A stretch of DNA of 10,300 nucleotides from an uncultured bacterium (GCA_902773475.1 CACYEO010000044.1:1-10300); one strand, 5' to 3'. Counted from the stretch's first letter, positions 1 to 7,040 are shown. The notes: a model not told the origin generated them from the sequence alone. Translations and numbers: made by a program.

Positions 1-26
1 CGTTAGACGAGAGACGGGAGGGCGGT

Positions 27-50
27 GCGGCAGGGCGGATTGTCTGCCGC
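27..50 (-). terminator. Possible stem-loop after the radical SAM gene
   Basis: A perfect 7-bp inverted repeat (GCGGCAG at 27-33, CTGCCGC at 44-50) encloses a 10-base loop. It lies 10 bases beyond the stop codon of the last gene of the leftward operon. No T-run follows on the minus strand, so it is not a classical intrinsic terminator. It could be an mRNA 3'-end stabiliser, a Rho-dependent end, or chance in GC-rich DNA. The rest of 1-60 shows no gene. Confidence 0.25.
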
Positions 51-60
51 GCCGCAGCCG

Positions 61-1005
61 CTACCGGCTGAACGGGCGTGTCGCCGCGTAGCGGCCGGAC
101 TGCGTTTCGATTGTCGCAAGCCCGGCGGCGGCCGCGATTGAAAGAGCCTCGTTCTCTCCGACGCCCGCCGCTTTCGCAAGTGCGGCGATCGATACCGGAT
201 GGCGCGAGACGAGCGATGCGAAGGCTTCCGGAGTCGCTTCGATCTTCTCTGGCGCGCGCTCCGCGCCCGCCGGAGTGGCGCGCTCCCCGAAAACCGCGCG
301 GAGAACCTCGATCCGTTCCTGCGGGACGGCTGCGACAGACGGATCGGCTCCGGGCCTGACCGCGGTGTTCAGCGAAACGGTGTCTGGCGAGAAATGTTCA
401 ATCTTCTCCGCGATGCGCGCGCACGCCTCTTCAGTGTCGTTGAATCCGGGGACGAGGAACACTTCGCAGTCGAGGCGGCCGGGGAACGTCTGGCGGAATT
501 CGCGGTAGCCTTCGAGGATTTTTTCGAATGGCGCCACGCCGGGCGCGGGCCGCACGAGGCTGCGAAACGATTCTTCGTCCCATGCGCCGAGCGACACCTT
601 TACGACATCGGCGAGTGCGGCGTCGCGTCTGACTTCCGGGAGGTCGAACAGCGATCCGTTCGAAAGCAGAAGCGAAGAGCAGTCCGTTTCCGAGCGGACA
701 AAGCGGAAGATGTCGCCGAACGCGAGATGCAGGGTCGGCTCGCCGCTTCCGCCGGCTGTTATGAAATCGGGCGGCGGGCACGAAGCGAGTCTTGCGCGCA
801 GGGCCGCGAGGATGTCTTCGATCGGCGGGTCGGACGTCCGCTTCGCCGTGTGGCCCTGCGGAGGGGTCTCCCCCAGCTGGCAGAACCTGCACGAAAAAGT
901 GCAGGTTTTCATCCTTACGGGATCCACGCCGAGCGATTTCCCGTAGCGGCGGGATTCGACCGGTCCGAAGATGTACGAGGGGGCATCCCCGGGTGTGCCT
1001 GTCAT
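61..1005 (-). CDS. Radical SAM protein, COG0731 type, with C-terminal HTH-like tail
   Basis: The 314-residue protein carries the cluster motif C35-x3-C39-x2-C42 (CTFSCRFC), preceded by FGPVESRRYGKSLGVDP. This N-terminal signature is typical of the COG0731 radical SAM proteins often annotated as Fe-S oxidoreductases or wyosine-like enzymes. GGSGEPTL at 85-92 fits the SAM-contacting segment. The family would bind a [4Fe-4S] cluster and cleave SAM to a 5'-deoxyadenosyl radical; the substrate of this subgroup is unknown to me. Residues from about 250 to 310 look like a small winged-helix domain (VSIAALAKAAGVGENEAL, then a wing-like TIETQSGRYAA). The ATG at 1005 follows the TGA of the upstream MBL gene by one base, so translation is probably coupled; there is no good Shine-Dalgarno site. 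It is the last gene of the operon visible here. Family assignment is firm; the reaction is not. Confidence 0.9.
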   Translation of the reverse strand: MTGTPGDAPSYIFGPVESRRYGKSLGVDPVRMKTCTFSCRFCQLGETPPQGHTAKRTSDPPIEDILAALRARLASCPPPDFITAGGSGEPTLHLAFGDIFRFVRSETDCSSLLLSNGSLFDLPEVRRDAALADVVKVSLGAWDEESFRSLVRPAPGVAPFEKILEGYREFRQTFPGRLDCEVFLVPGFNDTEEACARIAEKIEHFSPDTVSLNTAVRPGADPSVAAVPQERIEVLRAVFGERATPAGAERAPEKIEATPEAFASLVSRHPVSIAALAKAAGVGENEALSIAAAAGLATIETQSGRYAATRPFSR

Positions 1006-1006
1006 T

Positions 1007-1636
1007 TCAAAGTCCGGACATGTACGGATTGGTCGCGATTTCCCTTGCGATGGTCGTGTCCGGTCCGTGCCCCGGGATCACGCGCAGCTCGGGCGGGAGC
1101 GTCGCAAGGCGTGCGAGAGACGTGCGCATATCCTGCGCGCTGCCGCCGGGAAAATCGGTGCGTCCGCAGGATCCGGCGAAAAGCGTGTCGCCGGTTGCGA
1201 TTGTTCCGGCGGCGTGGAAGAGGAAGCATGTCGAGCCCGGCGTATGGCCGGGGGTGTGCAGGATTTCCGCCGCCAGGCCGCCGGAGGAGAGCGTTGAGCC
1301 GTCGGCAAGGTCGGGCGCTAGCGTTTCGACAGGCGCTATGCGCGGGTAGTCGGGTTCGCGGCAGTTGCGCGGGTCGGAGATCACGGCCGTCTCGCCAGGG
1401 GCGATGTGGACCGGGAGCGACGGAAACGCGCGCAGGATGCCGGGTATTGCGCCTATGTGGTCGAAATGCGCGTGGGTGAGTGCCACGAGCGACGGCGAGA
1501 GGCCGTGCGCGGCGAGTGCGGCGAGTATTGCGCGTTCTTCGCCGCCGGGGTCGATTATCCAGGCCGCGCGCGGATCTTCCCAGGCTATGATGCAGTTGGC
1601 CTCGTAGAGGCCGACGGGGATCGTCTCTATTTGCAT
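1007..1636 (-). CDS. MBL-fold metallo-hydrolase, YcbL/glyoxalase II-like
   Basis: The 209-residue protein has the full binuclear metal-site set of the metallo-beta-lactamase fold: THAHFDH at 54-60 (H55, H57, D59, H60), H131 in HTPGHTPGS, D150 in ATGDTLF and H190 in IPGHG. The stretch TLFAGSCGRTDFPGG at 151-165 is characteristic of the short YcbL-type group, which includes glyoxalase II-like thioesterases that hydrolyse S-lactoylglutathione or related thioesters. The length of about 210 residues fits that group, which lacks the C-terminal helical domain of classical glyoxalase II. The protein is probably cytoplasmic because no signal peptide is seen. The natural thioester is unknown; many bacteria of uncertain lineage lack glutathione and would use another thiol. 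Its ATG directly abuts the TGA of the HAD gene. Confidence 0.92.
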   Translation of the reverse strand: MQIETIPVGLYEANCIIAWEDPRAAWIIDPGGEERAILAALAAHGLSPSLVALTHAHFDHIGAIPGILRAFPSLPVHIAPGETAVISDPRNCREPDYPRIAPVETLAPDLADGSTLSSGGLAAEILHTPGHTPGSTCFLFHAAGTIATGDTLFAGSCGRTDFPGGSAQDMRTSLARLATLPPELRVIPGHGPDTTIAREIATNPYMSGL

Positions 1637-2281
1637 TCAGTACTCCTCCCTGTCAGGGCAGTAGCGCAGTATTTCGCGCATGTTCGAAATCGCGATGTTG
1701 TATCTGCCGTCGCGCAGTTTTCCGAAACCCCAGCGGCAGAACGCGGAGCGTACGCCGGCCGCTTCCGCCGCCGCGAGATCGGTCCAGTTGTCGCCGACCA
1801 TCCAGTCCTTGCTTTTCAAAGGCGAACGCATCATGGAAGCCGCGGCGCGCAGCGGTTCCGGGGACGGTTTCAGCTCCGGCACCGTACCTCCCCCGACGAC
1901 GGCGCCGAAGAAGCGCAGCACTCCGAGGCCTTCGAGAATTTCGCGGCATGCCTTTTCGGGCTTGTTCGAAACAAGCGCGATGTTCCAGCCCCTGCGCTTG
2001 AGCTCTTCGAGGGTTTCGCGCACTCCCGGGTAGAGCGAGGTTTCGTCGAGCCAGCACGTCGCGTAGTTCGCCGCCTGGACCGGAATCAGGGATTCCGCGT
2101 CCGCCGCGCGTTCGGGGATTGCGCGTTCGAGGAGGCTGCGCACGCCGTCGCCAACGCATTCCATCACGCGTTCCACCGGCACCGGAGCCAGGCCGCAGTG
2201 CGCGCGCGTCATGTTCACCGCCTTCGCGAGGTCGGCCCGCGAATCCGCGACTGTTCCGTCGAGATCGAAGAAAATGTTCAT
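1637..2281 (-). CDS. HAD-superfamily phosphatase, phosphoglycolate phosphatase-like
   Basis: The 214-residue protein has all four HAD motifs: motif I D6-L-D8-G-T-V-A-D-S with nucleophile D6 and acid/base D8; motif II S105 in ALVSNKP; motif III K138 in ELKPSPEP; motif IV VGDNWTD at 162-168 with D164 and D168. The helical cap between motif I and about residue 80, and the order LYPGVRETLEELK then LVSNKP, match the Gph/PGP subfamily. These enzymes hydrolyse small phosphomonoesters such as 2-phosphoglycolate or pyrophosphate, with Mg2+. The sequence alone does not fix the substrate, and a sugar-phosphate phosphatase serving the adjacent epimerase is an alternative. The ATG at 2281 starts 13 bases after the epimerase stop. 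Confidence 0.9.
   Translation of the reverse strand: MNIFFDLDGTVADSRADLAKAVNMTRAHCGLAPVPVERVMECVGDGVRSLLERAIPERAADAESLIPVQAANYATCWLDETSLYPGVRETLEELKRRGWNIALVSNKPEKACREILEGLGVLRFFGAVVGGGTVPELKPSPEPLRAAASMMRSPLKSKDWMVGDNWTDLAAAEAAGVRSAFCRWGFGKLRDGRYNIAISNMREILRYCPDREEY
1643..1650 (-). promoter_or_regulatory. Strong Shine-Dalgarno site for the MBL gene
   Basis: On the minus strand GGGAGGAG lies 6 bases before the ATG at 1636, inside the last codons of the HAD gene. The downstream start is directly fused to the stop (TGAATG). This supports the ATG at 1636 and indicates coupled or independent strong initiation. Confidence 0.8.
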
Positions 2282-2289
2282 GGCCGCGG

Positions 2290-2296
2290 CTTCCTC
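2290..2296 (-). promoter_or_regulatory. Shine-Dalgarno site for the HAD gene
   Basis: GAGGAAG overlaps the TGA stop of the epimerase gene and sits 8 bases before the ATG at 2281. It supports the chosen start and tight operon organisation. Confidence 0.65.
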
Positions 2297-3290
2297 AATT
2301 TGCGGACGGCGCGCCGGATCCGCGGTATTCGCGGTACCACCGGGCGAACACGGGTATGCCTTCGCGGATGGACGTCTTCGGTTCGTAGCCTGTGGCGGCG
2401 CGGAGCTTGTCTATGCTGGCGTATGTGGCGTAGACGTCGCCCGGCTGCATCGGAAGCATTTCAAGTTCCGGCTTCACGCCGAGCGCGCCGGCGAGGGTTT
2501 CGATCACGTCGAGCAGTTTTTCGGATTTGTGGTTGCCGATGTTGAATATGTCGTAAAGCGGAAGAGAGCGGGATTCGACGACGCGGACGATACCGTCGAC
2601 TATGTCGTCCACGAAAGTGAAGTCGCGCAGCATGTCGCCGTTGTTGAAAACCTTGAGCGGACGCCCGTGCAGCATCGCGTCCGCGAAAAGCGACAGCGCC
2701 ATGTCGGGCCTGTACCACGGCCCGTACACCGTGAAGAACCGCAGGCCTATGGTCTGCATCCCGTAGAGGTGCGAATAGGTGTAGGCCATCAGTTCGTTCG
2801 CCTTTTTCGTGGCGGCGTAGAGGCTCACCGGCGTATCCACCTTGTCGGACTCCTCGAACGGCATTTTTTTGTTGCCGCCGTACACGGAGGACGAAGAGGC
2901 GAACACGAGCTTCGGCACGTTTTGGGCGTGTCTGCAGCATTCGAGGATGTTCAGGAAGCCTTCGAGATTCGTCTTCTGGTAGACGAACGGGTGCGTGATG
3001 GAATAGCGCACTCCGGGCTGCGCGGCGAGGTTCAGCACGACATCGGGTTTTTCGCGGCCGAAAATCCCGCGGAGGGCGTCGAGGTCGCAGATGTCGACGT
3101 CCGACAGCGAGAGGCTGCCGCGCGCTTCCGCCGCGAACCGCGAAAGAAGCTCCGATCGGTCGCGTTTGAGTTTGACATCGTAGTAGTCGCAGAAGTTGTC
3201 GATGCCTGCCACGTCCCATCCGCGGCGCAGAAACTCCTTCGCCGCGTGGAATCCTATGAATCCGGCGTATCCTGTTATCAGTATTTTCAT
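2295..3290 (-). CDS. NAD-dependent sugar-nucleotide epimerase, UDP-glucuronate 4-epimerase-like
   Basis: The 331-residue protein is an extended short-chain dehydrogenase. It has the NAD-binding G7-x2-G10-x2-G13 (TGYAGFIG), the serine patch ASSSSVYG at 131-138, and the catalytic pair Y158-x3-K162 in SLYAATKKANE. Segments DNFCDYYDVKLKR, AAQPGVRYSI, MPFEESD, LRFFTVYGPW and RPDMAL follow the UDP-glucuronate 4-epimerase pattern, which converts UDP-glucuronate to UDP-galacturonate by oxidation and re-reduction at C4. The product would feed surface polysaccharide synthesis, which fits the glycosyltransferase fusion at the right edge of the window. The ATG at 3290 is chosen because the Rossmann strand MKILITG begins there. 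The open frame continues upstream to 3899, but that part overlaps the ATPase gene and has no domain. Only a weak AGG site (3298-3300) precedes the start. Confidence 0.92.
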   Translation of the reverse strand: MKILITGYAGFIGFHAAKEFLRRGWDVAGIDNFCDYYDVKLKRDRSELLSRFAAEARGSLSLSDVDICDLDALRGIFGREKPDVVLNLAAQPGVRYSITHPFVYQKTNLEGFLNILECCRHAQNVPKLVFASSSSVYGGNKKMPFEESDKVDTPVSLYAATKKANELMAYTYSHLYGMQTIGLRFFTVYGPWYRPDMALSLFADAMLHGRPLKVFNNGDMLRDFTFVDDIVDGIVRVVESRSLPLYDIFNIGNHKSEKLLDVIETLAGALGVKPELEMLPMQPGDVYATYASIDKLRAATGYEPKTSIREGIPVFARWYREYRGSGAPSAN

Positions 3291-3314
3291 TTTTTCGCCT
3301 GTATGTTGTTTCGC

Positions 3315-3330
3315 CGGCGGACGGCCGCCG
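3315..3330 (-). other. Small hairpin between transporter and enzyme genes
   Basis: A perfect 6-bp stem (CGGCGG at 3315-3320, CCGCCG at 3325-3330) with a 4-base loop lies in the 50-base gap between the ATPase and the epimerase. This is the longest gap inside the operon. No T-run follows on the minus strand. It may modulate read-through or mRNA decay between the transporter and enzyme segments, or be chance. I see no convincing promoter in the gap. Confidence 0.3.
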
Positions 3331-3340
3331 CCGTGCGGTT

Positions 3341-4300
3341 TCAGAACGGGCAGCGTACGGCGCGGCCTTTCGAGACCTGGCGCATCTCCCCGGAAGACAT
3401 GTGCGCGCATTCGGGGCGCGCGCCGGCGCACCGTTCGCGGAATCTGCATCCGGGCGGGAACTGTCCGGCCGGCGGAACGGAGCCGGGAATCGCCGCGAGG
3501 CGCCTGCCGCGCGTCCCGGCCGACGGTATCGCCTGGAGAAGGGCGCGCGAGTACGGGTGCAGCGGATTCGCGAAGAACTCCCCGGCGTCGTCGCACGTCT
3601 CCACCACCTGCCCGGCGTACATCACGGCTATGCGCGTGGCCATCTGCGACACGACGCCCATGTCGTGCGTGATAAGCAGGACGCCGGAGTTCGCGCGGTG
3701 GAGTTTTCTCATCAGCCGGAGCACCTGCGCCTGTATGGTGACGTCCAGGGCGGTGGTCGGCTCGTCGGCGATCACCAGATCCGGCTCCAGCATCAGCCCC
3801 ATCGCGATCATCACGCGCTGCTGCATTCCTCCCGACAGTTCGAACGGATAGGCGCGCGAGCGGATTTCCGGATCCGGGATGCCGACTTTCGCGAGCCATT
3901 CGAGCGCCATGCCGCGCGCCGCCGCGCGGGAGACGTCCCTGTGCAGGAGGACCGTCTCTTCGAGCTGCGCGCCGATGCGGTGGAGCGGCGAGAGCGCGTT
4001 CATCGGGTTCTGGAAGATCACGCCGATTCTCGCGCCGCGGATTTCGCGCAGGCGGCGCAGGGGCATTTCGAGGATGTTTTCCCCGTCGAGCAGCACGCGG
4101 CCTTTGACGATGCGCGACGGCGGCGACGGCACGAGGCGCGGAACCGTCATTGAAGTGACGGACTTGCCGCAGCCGGATTCGCCCACGAGCCCGAGAATCT
4201 GTCCGCGGTCGAGTTCAAGCGACACGCCCTCCACGGCGGGGATCCATCCGCCGTCGCCGTTGTCGAAAGAGACGTGCAGGTTTTCTATCTTCAGAAGCAT
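3341..4300 (-). CDS. Peptide ABC transporter ATP-binding protein, OppD/DppD type
   Basis: The 319-residue protein is a complete ABC ATPase that would energise peptide import at the inner face of the membrane. It shows Walker A GESGCGKS at 40-47, Q-loop Q97 (IFQNPMNALSPLH), signature LSGGMQQR at 155-162, Walker B LVIADE at 175-180, D-loop TALD and switch H212 (LITHD). The C-terminal OppD/DppD extension follows (HPYSRALLQAIPS, then IPGSVPPAGQFPPGCRFRERC). That tail has four cysteines, C285-x5-C291-x6-C298-x18-C317, the arrangement reported to hold an iron-sulfur cluster in DppD-type subunits. The ATG at 4300 is 6 bases after the YejE stop. The partner ATPase OppF/DppF, or the YejF second half, is absent; an epimerase follows instead. 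Substrate specificity is unknown, with oligopeptides the default expectation. Confidence 0.93.
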   Translation of the reverse strand: MLLKIENLHVSFDNGDGGWIPAVEGVSLELDRGQILGLVGESGCGKSVTSMTVPRLVPSPPSRIVKGRVLLDGENILEMPLRRLREIRGARIGVIFQNPMNALSPLHRIGAQLEETVLLHRDVSRAAARGMALEWLAKVGIPDPEIRSRAYPFELSGGMQQRVMIAMGLMLEPDLVIADEPTTALDVTIQAQVLRLMRKLHRANSGVLLITHDMGVVSQMATRIAVMYAGQVVETCDDAGEFFANPLHPYSRALLQAIPSAGTRGRRLAAIPGSVPPAGQFPPGCRFRERCAGARPECAHMSSGEMRQVSKGRAVRCPF

Positions 4301-4306
4301 GGCGCG

Positions 4307-5920
4307 CTATTCCAGTTTCGAGCGCTGGCGCGGATCGAACGCGTCGCGCAGGCCCTCCCCCACGAGAACGGTCAGAAGCATCACGGTGAAAAGCGCCGCG
4401 GAGGGGAAGGCCACGAGCCACCACGCCCACCTGAACTGCTGCCCCTGCGAAACCAGGTCGCCCCAGGACGGGGTGAACGCGGGCAGGCCGAAGCCGAGGA
4501 AGTCCAGCACGGAAAGCGAGCCGATCGCCCCCATCAGGAGGAACGGGAAAAGCGTGACGAGCGGGGTGAGCGCGTTCGGCAGGATGTGGCCGAATATGAT
4601 GCGGCGGTGCGGCAGCCCCTGGCAGCGCGCGGCCTCCACGAACGTGCGCGACCTGAGCCGCAGGAATTCCGCGCGCACGTAGTACGAGACGAGTATCCAG
4701 TTGAAAAGCGCGTAGCAGGCGAGCAGCACGCCGAACGAGCGCCCCACCGTGGAGCCGATGAATATCATGACGTAGAGGAACGGGATCGCAGACCAGATTT
4801 CCGTCGCGCGCTGGCAGGCGATGTCGACCTTCCCGCCGAAGTAGCCTTCTATCGCGCCGAACGCCACGCCAAGGAGCATCCCGGAAAACGCGAGCGTCAG
4901 GCCGAAGCACAGCGCTATGCGCGTTCCGTACAGGACGAGCGCGAACACGTCGCGTCCCGAAGAGTCTATGCCGAACGGATGCCCCTCGCACGGACGGAAC
5001 GGGAACACGGCGTAGGAGAAGCGGACTTCGACTTCCGCCTGCGAGCCGCCGTACGGCACGGAAAATCCGCCGGGCGGCGCCGTCTTGTCCGCGGCGGCGG
5101 CCGCCGCCGCGCGGACGGCCTTTTCGATCGCGGCCTGCGTTTCGGGCGCGAGCCTCTCCCAGAGTTCCCCGGTGCGGCAGGACGGGTCGCCGGAGCCGTC
5201 AAGTTCGAATTCCAGCATGAAAGGCTCTTCTGCCGGCTTGTCCTGCCTGAACGACACTCCGGCGGCCGGGATCCCCGGCGGGACGTTGCGCACGGTCGCC
5301 GTCCACGATGTTCCGTCCGCGAAACTCCCCTTCACGCGCCGTCCGCCTTTTTCGGCGATCTTCCCGGCGAACGCGTCCTTTATCGCCTTGCGGAACGCGG
5401 GCGGCGGGTTGAGCGCTTCGAGCGACGTCGCGCCGGCCGGGACGAATCCGCCGGTTCCGCCGGGGCGGCATTCCATGCCCTCGCCGCGCGTGAATTCGAG
5501 AGACGGGAATACGTCGCACCGCCCCACGCGCGCGTCGGGGCGCACCGTGGCGCGGACCGTTCCGGCGTGCGCGAGATCGTCCGCCCGCACTACTTCGTGC
5601 GGCGAAAAGCGGAACGGCGCCCAGACCGCGAACGCCGAAGGATCGCTTTTCCATTCCTCCGATTCCGTGAAACGCTTGAAATCCACGCGGTCGTCGCCGC
5701 GTTCCGGAATGCCGAGCTCGCGGTATGTCACGCGCGAGCGCAGGAACGGGAAGAGCGTTTTGCCGTTCCAGCGCAGGAAAAGCGGTTCCGAATTGCACAC
5801 GAGCTCCGAAACGAGCGACACCGCGAATATCGCGAGAAGCGCGTACAGGCTGATGCGGGCGCGGGCGTTGCGGTTGAACGCCTTCATCCGTTTTGCCGCG
5901 AGCGGAGAGAGCCAGGACAC
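4307..5920 (-). CDS. yejE: YejE-type ABC transporter permease with large external insert
   Basis: The 537-residue inner-membrane permease matches YejE/OppC. The N-terminus MSWLSPLAAKR is followed by TM1 (about 24-41) and the YejE-like stretch SELVCNSEPLFLRWNGKTLF. The core from about 315 (GIDSSGRDVFALVLYGTR) holds the remaining TM helices and the EAA coupling loop FVEAARCQGLPHRR...LPNAL (about 427-451). The end is GEGLRDAFDP. YejE is usually about 340 residues; roughly 195 extra residues (about 110-305) lie between WAPFRFSPHEVV and AVFPFRPCEGHPFGID, in the loop facing the outside. The start is GTG at 5920, chosen because the conserved N-terminus begins there and a good Shine-Dalgarno site precedes it. 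It lies between yejB and the ATPase gene and would form the permease heterodimer with YejB. Confidence 0.93.
   Translation of the reverse strand: MSWLSPLAAKRMKAFNRNARARISLYALLAIFAVSLVSELVCNSEPLFLRWNGKTLFPFLRSRVTYRELGIPERGDDRVDFKRFTESEEWKSDPSAFAVWAPFRFSPHEVVRADDLAHAGTVRATVRPDARVGRCDVFPSLEFTRGEGMECRPGGTGGFVPAGATSLEALNPPPAFRKAIKDAFAGKIAEKGGRRVKGSFADGTSWTATVRNVPPGIPAAGVSFRQDKPAEEPFMLEFELDGSGDPSCRTGELWERLAPETQAAIEKAVRAAAAAAADKTAPPGGFSVPYGGSQAEVEVRFSYAVFPFRPCEGHPFGIDSSGRDVFALVLYGTRIALCFGLTLAFSGMLLGVAFGAIEGYFGGKVDIACQRATEIWSAIPFLYVMIFIGSTVGRSFGVLLACYALFNWILVSYYVRAEFLRLRSRTFVEAARCQGLPHRRIIFGHILPNALTPLVTLFPFLLMGAIGSLSVLDFLGFGLPAFTPSWGDLVSQGQQFRWAWWLVAFPSAALFTVMLLTVLVGEGLRDAFDPRQRSKLE
5006..5593 (-). 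other. Inserted extracytoplasmic domain of the YejE-type permease
   Basis: This segment encodes about residues 110-305 of the permease. It has no hydrophobic helix long enough to cross the membrane, and it includes probable beta-rich parts (SFADGTSWTATVRNVP, FMLEFELDGSG) and an Ala-rich helix (AIEKAVRAAAAAAADK). It has three cysteines (C135, C151, C248). It lies between TM1 and TM2, so it should face the periplasm, where the binding protein docks. I do not recognise the fold. Boundaries are estimated by comparison with remembered YejE and OppC sequences and could be off by about 10 residues. Confidence 0.7.
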
Positions 5921-5928
5921 GTTCGGAT

Positions 5929-5934
5929 TCCTCT
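5929..5934 (-). promoter_or_regulatory. Shine-Dalgarno site for the yejE GTG start
   Basis: AGAGGA overlaps the yejB stop codon and lies 8 bases before GTG at 5920. It decides the non-ATG start, together with the conserved N-terminal sequence. Confidence 0.7.
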
Positions 5935-6974
5935 CATTTGCCCGAGAAGTCGATTCTCGGGTCGACCAGCATGTAAAGAAAATCGGATATCAGGTTTCCG
6001 GCCAGCTGGAACGACGCCGTAAGCGCGAGCAGCGCCAGGAACACCGCGTAGTCGCGCCCCACGAGCGCGTCGTAGGAAAGCCGCCCCATTCCGGGTATCT
6101 CGAAAATCGTTTCGATCACTATCGATCCCGCGAAAAGCAGGCTTATCACGGATCCGAACCCCGTGGCGACCGGGACGAGCGCGTTGCGGAACGCGTGCAG
6201 CCATATCGCCCTGCGGCGCGTGGCCCCTTTCGCTATCACGGTGCGCACGTAGTCGGAGGCGATCTGGTCGAGCAGCGAGTTTTTCATCATGAGCGCGAGC
6301 ATCGCGAACGATCCTGCGACGTAGCAGCACACCGGCAGGAACATGTGCCAGGCGCGGTCCTTGAACCATTCCCAGAATCCCGGGTCTTCCGCGAAGTCGG
6401 ACGACATGCCGCCTATCGGGAAAAGATCCGGCATCCCCTCCACGGTTCCGCAGAAGCAGGTTTTCAGCGTCATCGCCAGGGCGAAGGACGGTATCGCGTA
6501 CGCGACGAACACCACCAGCGAACTCGCCACGTCGAAAGCCTGCCTGTGCCGCAGCGCCTTTGCTATTCCGAGAGGTATGCACACGAGGTACGTCAGGACG
6601 AACGAGCACAGCCCGAACCACAGCGACACGGGAATGCGCGATTTTATCTGCCCCCACGCCGTCTTCGACGGTTCGCTGTAGGATTTGGCGCGCATTCCGC
6701 AGCGCTTGTCCACGAGCCACGTCCAGTACTGCGTCAGGAGCGGCTTGTCGAAGCCGTATTCCTTTTCGAGGGCCTTGCGCTGCTCTTCCGGCACTTCGCC
6801 TGCGGCGGACATGGCCGAGGCGGACGCTCCGCCGATGCCGCGCATGGCGTTGAGCTTCATTTCCACCGGGCCGCCGGGGAGAAAGCGCGTAAGCAGGAAG
6901 CACACCGCCGTGATGCCCAGAAAAGTGGGAAACACCAGCAGCATGCGTCTTGCGAGATATGAGAACCTGTCCAT
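5934..6974 (-). CDS. yejB: YejB-type ABC transporter permease
   Basis: The 346-residue inner-membrane permease fits the YejB/OppB/DppB family. TM1 (about 8-29, LARRMLLVFPTFLGITAVCF) is followed by FLPGGPVEMKL and a long external loop with YGFDKPLLTQYWTWL. Further TM helices surround the EAA loop (DYVRTVIAKGATRRRAIWLHAFRNALVP, about 241-268) that contacts the ATPase. The C-terminal LVDPRIDFSGK closely resembles the YejB ending. E. coli YejB has about 364 residues, so this is full length. The start at 6974 is chosen because MDRFSYLARR leads directly into TM1; an upstream in-frame ATG at 7067 would add 31 residues over the promoter. It is the first gene of the leftward operon, 13 bases before yejE, and it has no Shine-Dalgarno site. 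Confidence 0.94.
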   Translation of the reverse strand: MDRFSYLARRMLLVFPTFLGITAVCFLLTRFLPGGPVEMKLNAMRGIGGASASAMSAAGEVPEEQRKALEKEYGFDKPLLTQYWTWLVDKRCGMRAKSYSEPSKTAWGQIKSRIPVSLWFGLCSFVLTYLVCIPLGIAKALRHRQAFDVASSLVVFVAYAIPSFALAMTLKTCFCGTVEGMPDLFPIGGMSSDFAEDPGFWEWFKDRAWHMFLPVCCYVAGSFAMLALMMKNSLLDQIASDYVRTVIAKGATRRRAIWLHAFRNALVPVATGFGSVISLLFAGSIVIETIFEIPGMGRLSYDALVGRDYAVFLALLALTASFQLAGNLISDFLYMLVDPRIDFSGK

Positions 6975-6983
6975 GGAAGGCGC

Positions 6984-6995
6984 ATTATACCAAAA
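6984..6995 (-). promoter_or_regulatory. Extended -10 promoter of the yej operon
   Basis: On the minus strand TTTTGGTATAAT contains a perfect extended -10 element (TG at 6992-6991, one base, TATAAT at 6989-6984). No good -35 hexamer stands 16-18 bases upstream, which is common for extended -10 promoters. Transcription should start near 6977, only about 3 bases before the yejB ATG at 6974, predicting a leaderless or nearly leaderless mRNA. Confidence 0.75.
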
Positions 6996-7040
6996 GAGCG
7001 CGCGCGCGGGTTCCCTTTTTTGCGCCGCGCCTCCGTCCGG

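Noticed and set aside
199..3851. Long plus-strand open frames opposite the leftward genes (199-1479, 1406-2545, 2211-3851)
   Set aside because: These are Arg/Ala-rich shadow frames typical of GC-rich coding DNA. The minus-strand genes in the same places have complete family motifs.
3291..3899. Upstream extension of the epimerase frame to 3899
   Set aside because: It lies fully antisense-free but out of frame over the ATPase gene on the same strand, and the Rossmann strand MKILITG starts at 3290.
4274..6962. Plus-strand open frames 4274-6022 and 5085-6962 opposite yejE and yejB
   Set aside because: They have low-complexity Arg/Glu/His-rich translations without domains; the permease frames on the minus strand are unambiguous.
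6998..7008. Alternating GC run between the two promoters, possible Z-DNA
   Set aside because: Eleven bases is short and expected by chance in such GC-rich intergenic DNA; nothing else supports a structural role.
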